From NCBI GenBank assembly GCA_965224745.1, contig CBDCZY010000009.1, forward strand, positions 124,001 through 188,000: a stretch of DNA of 64,000 nt, given 5' to 3'. The notes beneath the pieces were generated by a model that did no database searches, was not told where the DNA came from, and saw only the letters and a list, made by a program, of their open reading frames with translations. The stretch is from CBDCZY01 sp965224745 (GTDB lineage Bacteria > Pseudomonadota > Gammaproteobacteria > Methylococcales > Methylomonadaceae). This document shows, one piece after another, positions 36,303 to 45,564 of this stretch (within the stretch, counting starts at the first letter, position 1; every line of letters starts with the position of its first letter). The translations under genes were made by a program, and so were the position numbers.

Positions 36303-36959
36303 TTATAAATTTTTAAATTCTGTTAATAAAACGGCTTCTACACCAAACATTTTTTCTATTTTGTTAAGCATCATAGTCGCCCTTACTTCATTTAATTCTG
36401 GACCCACTTTTACTCTATATAAAAAGCCTTGACCCGATCTGGCTGTCTCTACAAACGAAGAAAATTTCCTTTGCCGTAATTTTTTCATGAAAATCGTGGC
36501 ATTTTTTTTATCGGTAAAACTCCCAACTTGTATAAACCAACGACTAAATTTTTTCTGTAAAGGTTTAACGACTGGCTTGGCTTGCTTGGCAACCTTCGCC
36601 GGCACTTTTTTTGGTTTAGCAACAATAGCAGGTTTCGGCGTTGTTACAATAGCAGGTTGTTGCTCCGCTTTAGTCTGATAGCTTTGTTGCTTTGGTCCAT
36701 CCTTCGTATCGTCAGCCTTTCTAGGATAGCTTTGTTGCCATTTGGCAGTCGGTTTTTTAGCCAGCGCAGAGGAGCTGTAAGTCTCAATTGAATGACGCTT
36801 TTCTGCAAATTGTTTCTCTGGAAACTTTGGAATCTCAATATTAGTTTGTGTCGCTTGCGGCATCACTTTCGGCTCGTCAAGCAGCATCGGGATAAATATT
36901 GCCGCTAGGAACGTTAAAACGATAACACCGACTAATCGTTGCTTAAGAATAGGATCCAT
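36303..36959 (-). CDS. dedD: SPOR-domain cell-division protein (DedD-like)
   Basis: A 218-residue protein: a short cytoplasmic start (MDPILKQRLVG), one membrane segment (VIVLTFLAAIFIPMLL), a long Lys/Pro/Gln-rich periplasmic linker, then a C-terminal SPOR domain (about 140-215: RWFIQVGSFTDKKNATIFMKKLRQRKFSSFVE and YRVKVGP). This layout is that of DedD, which gathers at the septum by binding denuded glycan. Its place between folC and cvpA agrees with that. Confidence 0.9.
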   Translation of the reverse strand: MDPILKQRLVGVIVLTFLAAIFIPMLLDEPKVMPQATQTNIEIPKFPEKQFAEKRHSIETYSSSALAKKPTAKWQQSYPRKADDTKDGPKQQSYQTKAEQQPAIVTTPKPAIVAKPKKVPAKVAKQAKPVVKPLQKKFSRWFIQVGSFTDKKNATIFMKKLRQRKFSSFVETARSGQGFLYRVKVGPELNEVRATMMLNKIEKMFGVEAVLLTEFKNL

Positions 36960-36986
36960 GGAAATACCAGCCTCTTCAGTACTAAT

Positions 36987-38273
36987 TTAATTGTTTCCTT
37001 GATAGTTAAAAAATTCAGTTACCAAGTAAAATGAGCCAAAAACCACAATCATACTATCTTTATCAATCTTGGCGTTGTCCTTTGCCTTGTCTAAGGCATT
37101 ATTAAAACTCAAAAAACCACTATATACTAGGTTTGACTGGTCATTTGAAAAAAGTTGTAAGAAGGTGTCTTGATCAATTGCCCTGTTTACAGATAAGGGA
37201 ACAAAATACCAGAATTTGATGCGCTGTCGCATTAAATCAAGCACACCGGAAACATTTTTATCTTTCATCATTGAAAAAACAGCATGCAATGTCTTATCTG
37301 GATAAGTAGTATTGAGATGATCTAACAGAGCAGCCACGGAATGAAGATTATGCGACACATCCAGTAATACGGGTATCTTTCCTGGTACCAATTGCACACG
37401 ACCGGTTAATTTTACCTCAGCTAAACCTCGCCGAATATTCTCCTCACTGACGGGTAATTGATCTGAAATGGCTTTAAGAGACATCAAAACCGAAGCTGCA
37501 TTGCGATATTGATGAGTACCCAGCAGTCCTGGTTTAGGCAACGCTTGATATGCTTGTTTTGGCCCAGACCAATTCCAAGTCCCTTCAGGGTTGATAGTAA
37601 AGGAAAAATCATCATTTATGGACAATAACCTGGCGTTAATATCATGACTATGTGCAAGCAATGATTCCGGAGGATCTAAATCTCCAACAATGGCCGGTTT
37701 ATCAGATCGAAAAATACCCGCTTTTTCCATACCAATCTGCTGTCGGCTATGACCTAACCATTGGCAGTGGTCTAAACCAATACTGCTGACTATTGAGGCA
37801 TCTGGTTCAATAATATTCACTGCATCTAAGCGGCCACCCATACCAACTTCTAACAGCTGAATATCAACATCACATTCGTTAAATAAGAATAACGCAGCCA
37901 GGGTAGCAAACTCAAAATAGCTCAACGAGATATTATTTCTGACTGCTTCTATCCGATCAAAAGCACGACATAGCTCTTCATCACTAACACAAACACCATT
38001 TATTTTGATGCGTTCATTATATTTTATGATGTGAGGCGAAGTGAAAGCGCCTACCTTATAACCTTGCTTGATTACTATAGATTCAAAAAAAGCGACACAG
38101 GATCCCTTACCATTGGTACCACCGATAAGGATAGAAACTATAGGCTTTGGTTGAACAACAAGGCGTTGATAAACCTGCTTGATACGCTCCAAACCCATAT
38201 CAATTCTTCGCGGATGAAGAATATCCTGCCAGTCAAGCCAATCCGCTAAAGTTCTTAGATGTGAAACCGTCAT
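36987..38273 (-). CDS. folC: Dihydrofolate synthase / folylpolyglutamate synthase
   Basis: A 428-residue Mur-ligase-type enzyme that adds glutamate to dihydropteroate and then to folates. Motifs: the P-loop ILIGGTNGKGSCVAF, TSPHIIKYNERI, EVGMGGRLDAVN and DGLDHCQWLG-like SIGLDHCQWLG, plus LDVSHNLHS in the C-terminal domain. It follows accD by about 40 nt on the same strand. Confidence 0.95.
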   Translation of the reverse strand: MTVSHLRTLADWLDWQDILHPRRIDMGLERIKQVYQRLVVQPKPIVSILIGGTNGKGSCVAFFESIVIKQGYKVGAFTSPHIIKYNERIKINGVCVSDEELCRAFDRIEAVRNNISLSYFEFATLAALFLFNECDVDIQLLEVGMGGRLDAVNIIEPDASIVSSIGLDHCQWLGHSRQQIGMEKAGIFRSDKPAIVGDLDPPESLLAHSHDINARLLSINDDFSFTINPEGTWNWSGPKQAYQALPKPGLLGTHQYRNAASVLMSLKAISDQLPVSEENIRRGLAEVKLTGRVQLVPGKIPVLLDVSHNLHSVAALLDHLNTTYPDKTLHAVFSMMKDKNVSGVLDLMRQRIKFWYFVPLSVNRAIDQDTFLQLFSNDQSNLVYSGFLSFNNALDKAKDNAKIDKDSMIVVFGSFYLVTEFFNYQGNN

Positions 38274-38312
38274 TCAATAGGCGCGCAATCTGAGTTGGAT
38301 CCGCTAGCTGTC

Positions 38313-39281
38313 TCAGGTAGGCGAAGACTGATCTTGATCCGCAGGCAAACTTGCCAGCATTGTTTCATTTGGCTGACTATCGATTTTTTCCAACTGTTTG
38401 AGTTGTGGTGAGTGTTTTTTTGCATCAGAGTGCGGATACATTAAAATTGACAAGAGGTTGGCTATTTTATTTCGCATGTCCCGTCTATCGATAATCATAT
38501 CAATTGCCCCATGTGCTAACAAAAACTCGCTGCGCTGAAAGCCATCGGGAAGTTTTTCTCGAACTGTTTGCTCAATAACTCGCGGACCGGCAAAACCAAT
38601 TAGCGCATTAGGTTCTGCAACATTTAGATCACCCAGCATAGCTAAACTAGCTGATACACCACCCATGGTGGGATCAGTCATGCACGAGATAAATGGGATT
38701 TTTGCTTCAGCAAGCTTAGTCAAGGCTGCACTGGTTTTGGCCATTTGAAATAGAGAAAACAATGATTCTTGCATCCTCGCCCCGCCACTGGCAGTAAAAA
38801 CCATGAAAGGTATTTTATGTTCAATACTATGGTTTACCCCACGAACAAAACGTTCACCTACTACAGAAGCCATAGAACCACCCATGAAGCCGAAGTTAAA
38901 TGCAGCCACCACGATATCTCTACTCTTCAGTTGTCCTTTGGCAACCACCAAAGCATCATTTTCCTTGGTTAATTTTTGGGCTTGTGCCAAACGGTCTTTG
39001 TATTTCTTACTGTCTTTAAACTTTAACGGGTCGGTCGGTTTTAAGTTTTTACCAATTTCTTCGCTTTCTCCCGGATCAAGGAATAGGTTGAGTCGCTGCC
39101 TTGCGCTGATTCTCATGTGATGACTGCATTTAGGACAAACATGAAGATTTCGTTCTAACTCGGTTTGGTACAGAATGGCGCTACATGATGGACACTTATT
39201 CCAAAGGCCTTCAGGAACCGTTCCCTTATTAGAGGCGTCTGTTCTTATTTTGGAAGGAACTAATTTTTCAAACCAGCTCAT
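38313..39281 (-). CDS. accD: Acetyl-CoA carboxylase carboxyltransferase subunit beta
   Basis: A 322-residue beta subunit of the carboxyltransferase that makes malonyl-CoA for fatty acid synthesis. The N-terminal zinc ribbon has C30, C33, C49 and C52. The crotonase-like core shows FMVFTASGGARMQESLFSLFQMAKT, DPTMGGVSASLAMLGD and GFAGPRVIEQTVREKLPDGFQ. The trpA-accD-folC order is common in gammaproteobacteria. Confidence 0.97.
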   Translation of the reverse strand: MSWFEKLVPSKIRTDASNKGTVPEGLWNKCPSCSAILYQTELERNLHVCPKCSHHMRISARQRLNLFLDPGESEEIGKNLKPTDPLKFKDSKKYKDRLAQAQKLTKENDALVVAKGQLKSRDIVVAAFNFGFMGGSMASVVGERFVRGVNHSIEHKIPFMVFTASGGARMQESLFSLFQMAKTSAALTKLAEAKIPFISCMTDPTMGGVSASLAMLGDLNVAEPNALIGFAGPRVIEQTVREKLPDGFQRSEFLLAHGAIDMIIDRRDMRNKIANLLSILMYPHSDAKKHSPQLKQLEKIDSQPNETMLASLPADQDQSSPT

Positions 39282-39321
39282 ACATTACCCCCTCAAGTAT
39301 TCGAAAAAATATAAGTGATGT

Positions 39322-40131
39322 TCATGACACGCCATCCATGCCTGACCGCATAGACCGCACTAATTTATCGATTTCCTGAGCAGCTTTTTCATGATCGTTT
39401 TGATTGCTTTCAATAATGCTAATCAAAGCGCTTCCAACAACCACACCATCAGCTTTGTTAGCCAACAAAGTTGCCATTGCAGCATCCTTAACGCCGAATC
39501 CAACACAAATGGGTAATTCAGTCAATGCTTTGATTTGTGCCAACTTAGTTTCTACTTCCTGTACATTAAGATTGGAAGCCCCGGTAACCCCTCTTAGAGA
39601 GACATAGTACAAATACCCTTGTCCTACAGCACTCATTTTAGCGATCCTTTCATCAGTGCTATTGGGTGCTAATAAAAATATCGGGGCAACATTATGCTCA
39701 GCCAACAATGGAAGCATTTCTTCCGCTTCTTCCGGCGGCATATCAACGGTCAATACGCCATCAACTCCTGACTCGCCAGCTGCTTTAGCAAAGACTTCAT
39801 AACCCAACACTTCAATCGGATTCAAATATCCCATCAATACCACCGGTGTTTGATTATCCTGTTGGCGAAAACTCGAAACGATTCTCAAAACTCCTCTCAA
39901 ATTCATTTTTTTCGCCAGTGCTCTCTCACTCGCTCTTTGAATAACCGGGCCATCAGCCATCGGATCTGAAAACGGAACGCCTAACTCAATAATATCGGCG
40001 CCAGCATGGACTAAGGCATGCATTAATGGCACAGTTAGCTCTGGATCTGGGTCGCCGGCAGTAATAAACGGAATTAATGCTTTTCTACCTTGTGCTGAAA
40101 GGTTGCTAAATGTTTTAGTGATACGGCTCAT
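39322..40131 (-). CDS. trpA: Tryptophan synthase alpha chain
   Basis: A 269-residue barrel that splits indole-3-glycerol phosphate to indole, which tunnels to TrpB. Catalytic Glu in DIIELGVPFSDPMADGP and Asp in GVDGVLTVDMPPEEA; the mobile loop TGASNLNV follows SLRGV. It overlaps the end of trpB by 4 nt, typical of translational coupling of the two partners. Confidence 0.97.
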   Translation of the reverse strand: MSRITKTFSNLSAQGRKALIPFITAGDPDPELTVPLMHALVHAGADIIELGVPFSDPMADGPVIQRASERALAKKMNLRGVLRIVSSFRQQDNQTPVVLMGYLNPIEVLGYEVFAKAAGESGVDGVLTVDMPPEEAEEMLPLLAEHNVAPIFLLAPNSTDERIAKMSAVGQGYLYYVSLRGVTGASNLNVQEVETKLAQIKALTELPICVGFGVKDAAMATLLANKADGVVVGSALISIIESNQNDHEKAAQEIDKLVRSMRSGMDGVS

Positions 40132-41345
40132 ATTTGAATGCCCTCCCGCTGAGCCAGAGTCAACATATCCTTGTCACCGCGCCCTGATAGGTTGATCAAA
40201 ATACTTTGACTAGGCTGCATCTCGGGAGCTAACAACATGGCATGGGCGAGTGCATGACTGGTTTCCAAAGCAGGTATAATACCTTCCATTCGCGTTAAGG
40301 CGTAAAAACCTTCTAGTGCTTGTTCATCGGTAATGCTTACATATTTGGCTCGGCCGATATCTTTCAACCAAGCATGTTCAGGCCCAACGCCCGGATAATC
40401 AAGACCCGCAGAAATTGAGTGGGTTTCAATAATTTCACCATCCTCGTCTTCCATTAGATAGGTGCGATTACCATGCAAAACCCCTGGCTTACCGGCACAC
40501 AAAGGAGCCGAATGCCGACCCGTCTCAATACCATCACCGCCTGCTTCAACACCAAACATGGCTACGTCAGGATCCTGTATGAAAGGATAAAACAATCCGA
40601 TAGCATTGGATCCGCCACCAACACAAGCCAGCAAGGCATCCGGTAAACGGCCGGTCATATTGAGCATTTGTTGTTTCGACTCACGGCCAATAACAGCTTG
40701 GAAATCACGCACCATTGCGGGATAAGGATGAGGCCCAGCAACCGTTCCGATAATGTAAAAAGTATCGTCAACATTAGTCACCCAATCTCTTAACGCTTCG
40801 TTAAGCGCATCTTTTAATGTTCTGGATCCCGATGTCACTGAAATCACTTCAGCACCTAACAGTTTCATACGATAAACATTCAAAGATTGGCGTTTAACAT
40901 CTTCTTCACCCATGTAGACGACGCATTCTAGTCCGAGTCGGGCAGCTACTGTCGCAGAAGCTACGCCGTGCTGGCCGGCTCCTGTCTCTGCAATGATGCG
41001 TTTTTTGCCCATTCGCTTAGCCAATAAAGCTTGTCCGATGGTGTTATTTATCTTATGCGCACCGGTATGATTCAGATCTTCCCGTTTTAAATATATTTGA
41101 GCACCGCCCAGATGTTTACTCCAACGCTGTGCGTGGTAAATAGGCGATGGACGACCCACATAATGTTGTAGATCGGCATCCAATTCAGTCAAAAACTCAG
41201 GATCTTGCAAGTACTGCTGGTAAGCTTCATCCAGTTCTTTGATGGGTAGCATGAGAGTTTCAGCCACATACTTCCCACCATAAGGCCCAAAATGCCCTCG
41301 CTCATCAGGCATATTATAATTCTCACACTCTTTATTCATTGCCAT
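40128..41345 (-). CDS. trpB: Tryptophan synthase beta chain
   Basis: About 405 residues. The PLP enzyme joins indole with serine. PLP lysine in NHTGAHKINNTIGQALLAKRMGK; other motifs GPYGGKYVAETLM, CVGGGSNAIGLFYPF and SGRGDKDM. The start is uncertain: GTG at 41348, ATG at 41345 and ATG at 41339 are all in frame and lie inside the end of trpF, so a short overlap is sure whichever is used. No leader peptide or attenuator is visible before trpF. Confidence 0.95.
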   Translation of the reverse strand: MAMNKECENYNMPDERGHFGPYGGKYVAETLMLPIKELDEAYQQYLQDPEFLTELDADLQHYVGRPSPIYHAQRWSKHLGGAQIYLKREDLNHTGAHKINNTIGQALLAKRMGKKRIIAETGAGQHGVASATVAARLGLECVVYMGEEDVKRQSLNVYRMKLLGAEVISVTSGSRTLKDALNEALRDWVTNVDDTFYIIGTVAGPHPYPAMVRDFQAVIGRESKQQMLNMTGRLPDALLACVGGGSNAIGLFYPFIQDPDVAMFGVEAGGDGIETGRHSAPLCAGKPGVLHGNRTYLMEDEDGEIIETHSISAGLDYPGVGPEHAWLKDIGRAKYVSITDEQALEGFYALTRMEGIIPALETSHALAHAMLLAPEMQPSQSILINLSGRGDKDMLTLAQREGIQI

Positions 41346-41961
41346 CACACTCGTAGACCTGTTGTAAAAAAGTAACTATCTTTTGCTGATCCTTAATTCC
41401 TTTAGCCGATTCAACTCCACTACTAACATCAAGCGCATAAGGTTTAACTTTATTTATAGCCAAACTAACATTACTGCAGCTCAATCCGCCTGCCAGTATA
41501 ATCGGTATTTCGATCCGTTGACGAATTAAATTCCAATCAAAGCTCCTGCCGGTTCCGCCTTTCGCAGTCGCATCAAAAACGTCAAGCAGCAAAGCCGAAG
41601 CATCGTGATAGCTTTCTGCCGCCTTTTTCAAATCTGTATCTTCTTGCATCGCAATAGACTTGATGTATGGCTTACTAAATTGCCTACAAAAAGCGGGTGT
41701 TTCCTCGCCATGAAACTGCAATGTATCTATAGCTAGATGATCAAGAGTTTCTTCAATAATTTCAGCTTGTTGATTAACAAATAAACCAACAGTACTTGTA
41801 AATGCGGGTAGCTGAGATACGATTTGTAGTGCTGACGCCAAGGTCAAGCAACGTGGGCTAGGCGGGTAAAACACTAAACCAATCGCATCAACCCCTACTT
41901 TTGCAGCAAAAACAGCATCTTCTATTCTGGTCAATCCACAGATCTTAATCCGAGTTCTCAT
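41332..41961 (-). CDS. trpF: Phosphoribosylanthranilate isomerase
   Basis: A 209-residue barrel that isomerises PRA to CdRP in tryptophan synthesis. Catalytic Cys in KICGLTRIEDA and Asp in ALLLDVFDATAKGGTGRSFDW; also AGGLSCSNV and ALDVSSGVESAKGIKD. It follows truA by about 25 nt and overlaps trpB. trpE, G, D and C are not in the window. Confidence 0.96.
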   Translation of the reverse strand: MRTRIKICGLTRIEDAVFAAKVGVDAIGLVFYPPSPRCLTLASALQIVSQLPAFTSTVGLFVNQQAEIIEETLDHLAIDTLQFHGEETPAFCRQFSKPYIKSIAMQEDTDLKKAAESYHDASALLLDVFDATAKGGTGRSFDWNLIRQRIEIPIILAGGLSCSNVSLAINKVKPYALDVSSGVESAKGIKDQQKIVTFLQQVYECDGNE

Positions 41962-41986
41962 TTTGCGTAATATAAATTAGTGTTAA

Positions 41987-42790
41987 TTAAAGGAATCGTT
42001 TAACACCTGTGGGTAATATATCGAACACTGGTTTTTTGGGCAATCCGAACTGGTCTGGATAAAATATCCCCGCCAAATATAGTCCTTCCGAACCCGCAGT
42101 AGCCGCTGCTAACCGACGATCTTTTACAGCCAGTAAATAGTTTACCCAATCAGGCGCTTGTTTTCCTGCGCCTATATCCAGCAAAACACCTGCGATGTTT
42201 CTTACCATATGATATAAAAATGCATTTGCAACAACATCAATGGTAATTTGATCATCTTGACGGCGAACGTCTATCCAATGGAGCGTTCTAAAAGGGCTTT
42301 TTGATTGGCAACCTTGAGCACGAAAAGATGAAAAATCGTGCTCGCCAACCAAAGATTGAGCCGCGTTGAACATTTTCATTTCATCAAGTGGTTGATAGCA
42401 CCAGGTAACCTGGTTACGAAGCAGCGCCGATCTAGTTTTAGAATTTAACACAATATATCGATAATGGCGTGCGATTGCGCTGTAACGAGCATGAAATTGA
42501 TTGCTAACCGGCAGCGCCCATTTCACTCTGATAGTATCCGGCAATAGTGTATTGCTGCCCATAACCCAAGCTTCATGACGCCGGATAGCCGTTGTTTCAA
42601 AGTGTACTACCTGTTCAAAAGCATGCACACCCGCATCAGTTCTACCGGCACACAAGACATTTACTGCATGATCAGCGACTTTAGAAACCGCATACTCTAC
42701 CGCAGCTTGAATCGTTATGCGCCCCGTTTGCTGCTGCCAACCAGCAAAATCAGTTCCATCATATTCAATACCAAGAGCTACACGAACCAT
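41987..42790 (-). CDS. truA: tRNA pseudouridine(38-40) synthase
   Basis: A 267-residue TruA that makes pseudouridine in the tRNA anticodon arm. The catalytic Asp is in CAGRTDAGVHA; other motifs are GIEYDGTDFAGWQQQ and NAFLYHMVRNIAGVLLDIG. It is the first gene of the long minus-strand block running to metZ. Confidence 0.96.
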   Translation of the reverse strand: MVRVALGIEYDGTDFAGWQQQTGRITIQAAVEYAVSKVADHAVNVLCAGRTDAGVHAFEQVVHFETTAIRRHEAWVMGSNTLLPDTIRVKWALPVSNQFHARYSAIARHYRYIVLNSKTRSALLRNQVTWCYQPLDEMKMFNAAQSLVGEHDFSSFRAQGCQSKSPFRTLHWIDVRRQDDQITIDVVANAFLYHMVRNIAGVLLDIGAGKQAPDWVNYLLAVKDRRLAAATAGSEGLYLAGIFYPDQFGLPKKPVFDILPTGVKRFL

Positions 42791-43141
42791 AAATCAAAAT
42801 TAACAGTATTGGACATCGCAAAAAGCAGGCAGAAATTTAAGGTCAACGATCAATATTTTATCTACAGATATACCCTTACTCAATAGGAGTCGTTTGAAAT
42901 AGAAGGTTTTTGGTGTTATCGGTCTGCTCGGGTTAGAATTTGTCCTCTCATGGGTTCAGTGAATCATAAATTCAGCGATGTAGCAACTCCTAGAGATAAA
43001 AATGAACATTAAAAAGCTAACAGAAATATTAAGGTATAAACATGATTGAGTTAAGAACTTCTGTAGCAAATTTTTTCCAATTACGTAAAACTCAATATGT
43101 AATTTTAGTCACCATACTTTATACCAAAGGCATGAATAAGG
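42791..43141. other. Intergenic region upstream of truA
   Basis: About 350 bases between truA and the ISKra4-like element. It should contain the promoter of the truA-trpF-trpB-trpA-accD block. No gene, RNA or clear attenuator is visible. The last nine bases are the left copy of the target duplication. Confidence 0.4.
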
Positions 43142-43177
43142 GGGTACGATTAAAAGTGATGCAAGACTAAATTTTCA

Positions 43178-44242
43178 TCATGCCGCCTTTTGCCTAACAT
43201 CTTGCCAGTAATTTTCCCATCGTTGATTGATTCTACATAATCGCAAAGCCAACATATAATCTATATTATTGGGTGACCACCAAGCTCCAGGACGCTTAAG
43301 CCGAGCTTGAACAATGTAACGGTGAGCGCTTTCAATTTCACCTGAACCGATTGGAAGTCCTTTTTCTATCGCACCTTGATAATCAACTTGATCCAGACGA
43401 TTTCTCAAGTAGCGGTAAGCCCTACGAACCGGCGCTTTCTCATCATCCGTTTCGGATGGTTCAAGAAACGGCAATAGGGTTTCAAGAACAAGGCTGGCCT
43501 GATTGATTTTCAAACGTTGTTTTTGTTCATCTAACCATAATGCCGAGTCACCTGTACAGCTAGGTGCCGCTTCTGCCAAGTATTCACAAAGATGCATTAA
43601 GTCGATTAAATAGGTTCCATTTTCGCCAAATTGTTCATCCACTTGGCGCTTGATCCAGGATGCGCCATCGCCTACCGAATGCACGTGTGTTTGTTGGCCA
43701 AAGTTTACATTCATCGCGCAATCAAATAACTGGCGACCTGTTTCTTCAATACCCCCAGAAAAGTTTCCTCCATAATGCAGCGTCCGACTGCCACATTCAT
43801 GGGCAATACAAAGTCGCAGTTCTTGCCAGCCCAGTGTTTTTTCTTTTCGCTTATCTTTTGCTTCAGGATCAATGGTCACCACAGGAACCATGCCTCCATC
43901 TGTCTCTGCAATGACGTGTTTTGTACCTGAGGTATCTGGCCAGTCACTGACAAGGTCTGTTTGTTCAAATATCGCTTTGCCATGATGCTCTGTGATGAAC
44001 CTAATACTACTCACCGGTACCTCTATTCCATAATGTTCTTGGAGTTTAGCGTTGACTTGGCCAAATGGCTGGTCTGCTCCAAAATCTGTGATGGCCCGTT
44101 GTAAAGGCGTCGAGGTACTTCGGCAGGTCACATTCGCTTGATCTGAAAAAGTACGAACGATATGGGTTGACTCACGAAAGAGGGTTTCTTCAATTTCGAT
44201 AATATCAAAGGTACTATGCCACCACAGTTTTTTTTCCTGCAA
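43178..44242 (-). CDS. ISKra4-like transposase, C-terminal frame (orfB)
   Basis: A 354-codon frame with the catalytic part of the transposase: LQRAITDFGADQPFG, VIAETDGGMVPVV (first Asp), VHSVGDGASWIKRQV (second Asp region) and KGLPIGSGEIESAHRYIVQARLKRPGAWW (Glu region). It opens with a TTG inside the end of orfA. The first residues (KKLWWHST) continue the family sequence that orfA leaves off. A frame change of +1, or loss of one A in an A8 run (44228-44235), would join the two. This may be programmed slippage or an inactivating 1-nt insertion. Confidence 0.8.
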   Translation of the reverse strand: MQEKKLWWHSTFDIIEIEETLFRESTHIVRTFSDQANVTCRSTSTPLQRAITDFGADQPFGQVNAKLQEHYGIEVPVSSIRFITEHHGKAIFEQTDLVSDWPDTSGTKHVIAETDGGMVPVVTIDPEAKDKRKEKTLGWQELRLCIAHECGSRTLHYGGNFSGGIEETGRQLFDCAMNVNFGQQTHVHSVGDGASWIKRQVDEQFGENGTYLIDLMHLCEYLAEAAPSCTGDSALWLDEQKQRLKINQASLVLETLLPFLEPSETDDEKAPVRRAYRYLRNRLDQVDYQGAIEKGLPIGSGEIESAHRYIVQARLKRPGAWWSPNNIDYMLALRLCRINQRWENYWQDVRQKAA

Positions 44243-44495
44243 TACGTAATTCGGGTTGTTCTTTCAATTCAGCTTCATTGCGCTTATTTTTACTTTCTGC
44301 CCACTCGGAAAGTGCTGCGTGACCTATTTTTCGAACCTCTTCAATGACGCGTTGCTCCGCTGCATCCGCTTTCTCAATCGTTTCATCGTCATCTTCTACG
44401 ATAGCCATTAATGCCTCAACACGATGGCGTAGTATGGGATGTTCATTTAGAAGTTCGAGTAGCTTTATATCTTTTTCGGGGATGGTTTTGTTCAT
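44214..44495 (-). CDS. ISKra4-like transposase, N-terminal frame (orfA)
   Basis: A 93-codon frame rich in acidic helices (EDDDETIEKADAAEQRVIEEVRKIGHAALSEWAES), typical of the N-terminus of ISKra4-group transposases. It runs past the A8 tract and ends in KKTVVA-stop, 29 nt inside orfB. In relatives the text after the lysines is LxWHxTFG..., found in the other frame, so the two frames are parts of one protein. Confidence 0.75.
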   Translation of the reverse strand: MNKTIPEKDIKLLELLNEHPILRHRVEALMAIVEDDDETIEKADAAEQRVIEEVRKIGHAALSEWAESKNKRNEAELKEQPELRIAGKKTVVA

Positions 44496-44641
44496 GTATA
44501 TTTTCTTTTATATTTCAACTCTATAAAATACAATCTTAACATGTTGCATCACTTTTAATCACACCCTGAATAAGGTTAATGGTTGCCTTGTTTTTAAGAT
44601 ATGAGCTAAGATCACGGAATCATCTATTTACAAAATATCCT

Positions 44642-44980
44642 ATGAAAAACTCTAAGAACAAAACTTTTTTCTGGCTGTGTATCTTATTCATATTACCCTT
44701 TTCGATCTCTGCTTTTTCAGGTAAAGAAGAAAAATTTGAGGAGCATCATGCCAGAAGAATGAAGAATCTAACTCAAGAGTTGAAATTGAGCAATGAGCAA
44801 CAATCGCAAGTTGACGCAATTTTCGAACAACAATACTTAAAGATTCAAACAATTCACGAAGAAACCCGAAACAAGATGAAGCAAGTATTATCTTCGGAGC
44901 AAATGACTAAAATGGAAGAAATGCACAAACGCCATCATGGAAACTGGAAAACTCCACCATTAAATCACCATACTAAATGA
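44642..44980 (+). CDS. Small periplasmic Spy/CpxP-like (LTxxQ) protein
   Basis: A 112-residue protein with a signal peptide (FFWLCILFILPFSISAFS) and a helical body with LTQELKLSNEQQSQVDAIFEQQYLKI and KMKQVLSSEQMTKMEEMHKRH. The L(T/S)xEQ repeats fit the LTxxQ/Spy-CpxP-CnrX group of periplasmic chaperones or metal sensors. The His-rich tail (NHHTK) and HHAR, KRHHGN may bind metal. The frame is open upstream to 44579, but the signal peptide starts at 44642. The ISKra4-like element ends only 75 bases upstream and may have displaced its promoter. Confidence 0.65.
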   Translation: MKNSKNKTFFWLCILFILPFSISAFSGKEEKFEEHHARRMKNLTQELKLSNEQQSQVDAIFEQQYLKIQTIHEETRNKMKQVLSSEQMTKMEEMHKRHHGNWKTPPLNHHTK

Positions 44981-45564
44981 AATTTAAATTAGCTAAAAAA
45001 CATTTCTAGTAAAAACATATACGACATAGTGCTCTTTGTAAGAGCTATGAGTGTTTATGCCTGTAATACTGGTTATAGACAAATACTTGAATAAGAACTT
45101 GCCCCAATTTTAATCACGCATTAAGGGGAGTGATTAAAGAGATGCCGCTTCGCATACAGATAATTGATTCCGAAAAAACAATTAACGAATTCAAGGAAAA
45201 ATATAAGCTCTACATAAGCATATGATATATAAATGTTTTATAGAAGTATTAATTATTATTCCCAAATGTTCAGCGTTTATTCAGACAAAATGAGCAAAAT
45301 AGTACTAAAGTACAATAGAGTAATGACTGGATATCTGCATGCGTTATCTAACAGCAAAAGGTATTGATACTACTTGACATTATGGAAAATAATGGTACTT
45401 TAACGTGGATTATGAAGAGTTGACTGAAATATATTGATATTTAATTATATTGAAGCTTTACCCTTTATAATCTTTTGAGCTAACACACTAGGGAAATGTT
45501 TACCTAAATCTATGTTAGTTTTTTAAAGTTCAATTTGAGTTTAATTAAAAGGGAGTAAAAACCT
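44981..45564. other. Intergenic region upstream of PEP-CTERM protein 1
   Basis: About 585 bases with no gene. It holds two sequences like the ISKra4 ends (45108-45119 inverted and 45125-45147), a GTAC-TAAA-GTAC palindrome (45302-45313) and a related GTACTTTAACGT (45395-45406). A TATAAT hexamer lies at 45466-45471, about 95 bases before the start codon. AAAGGGAG (a strong ribosome site) precedes the ATG. Confidence 0.4.
45301..45313. promoter_or_regulatory. Candidate operator, GTAC-N4-GTAC palindrome
   Basis: AGTACTAAAGTAC lies 252 bases upstream of PEP-CTERM gene 1. Very similar words (AGTACCAAAGTAT and GGACTAAAGTAC) lie upstream of PEP-CTERM gene 2 at 59.13-59.17 kb. It is a candidate shared regulatory site; in an AT-rich genome chance is possible. 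Confidence 0.3.

Larger units (their letters stand above)
43142..44566 (-). mobile_element. ISKra4-like insertion sequence, complete
   Basis: A 1425-bp element. The ends are inverted repeats of 23 bp (43142-43164 and 44544-44566) that agree at 21 positions; both read GGGT, two variable bases, then GATTAAAAGTGATGCAA. They are flanked by a 9-bp direct repeat TGAATAAGG (43133-43141 and 44567-44575), the target duplication. The ISKra4 family makes duplications of this size. Two overlapping minus-strand frames fill the element. Good ends and duplication suggest a fairly recent insertion. Confidence 0.9.

Noticed and set aside
42791..43141. Tryptophan leader peptide or attenuator before truA-trpF-trpB-trpA
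   Set aside because: No short frame with repeated Trp codons and no paired hairpins with a T-run were seen.
44981..45564. Sigma-54 promoter (TGGCAC-N5-TTGC) before PEP-CTERM gene 1
   Set aside because: No match to the GG/GC core with the right spacing was found; only a TATAAT without a good -35 partner.
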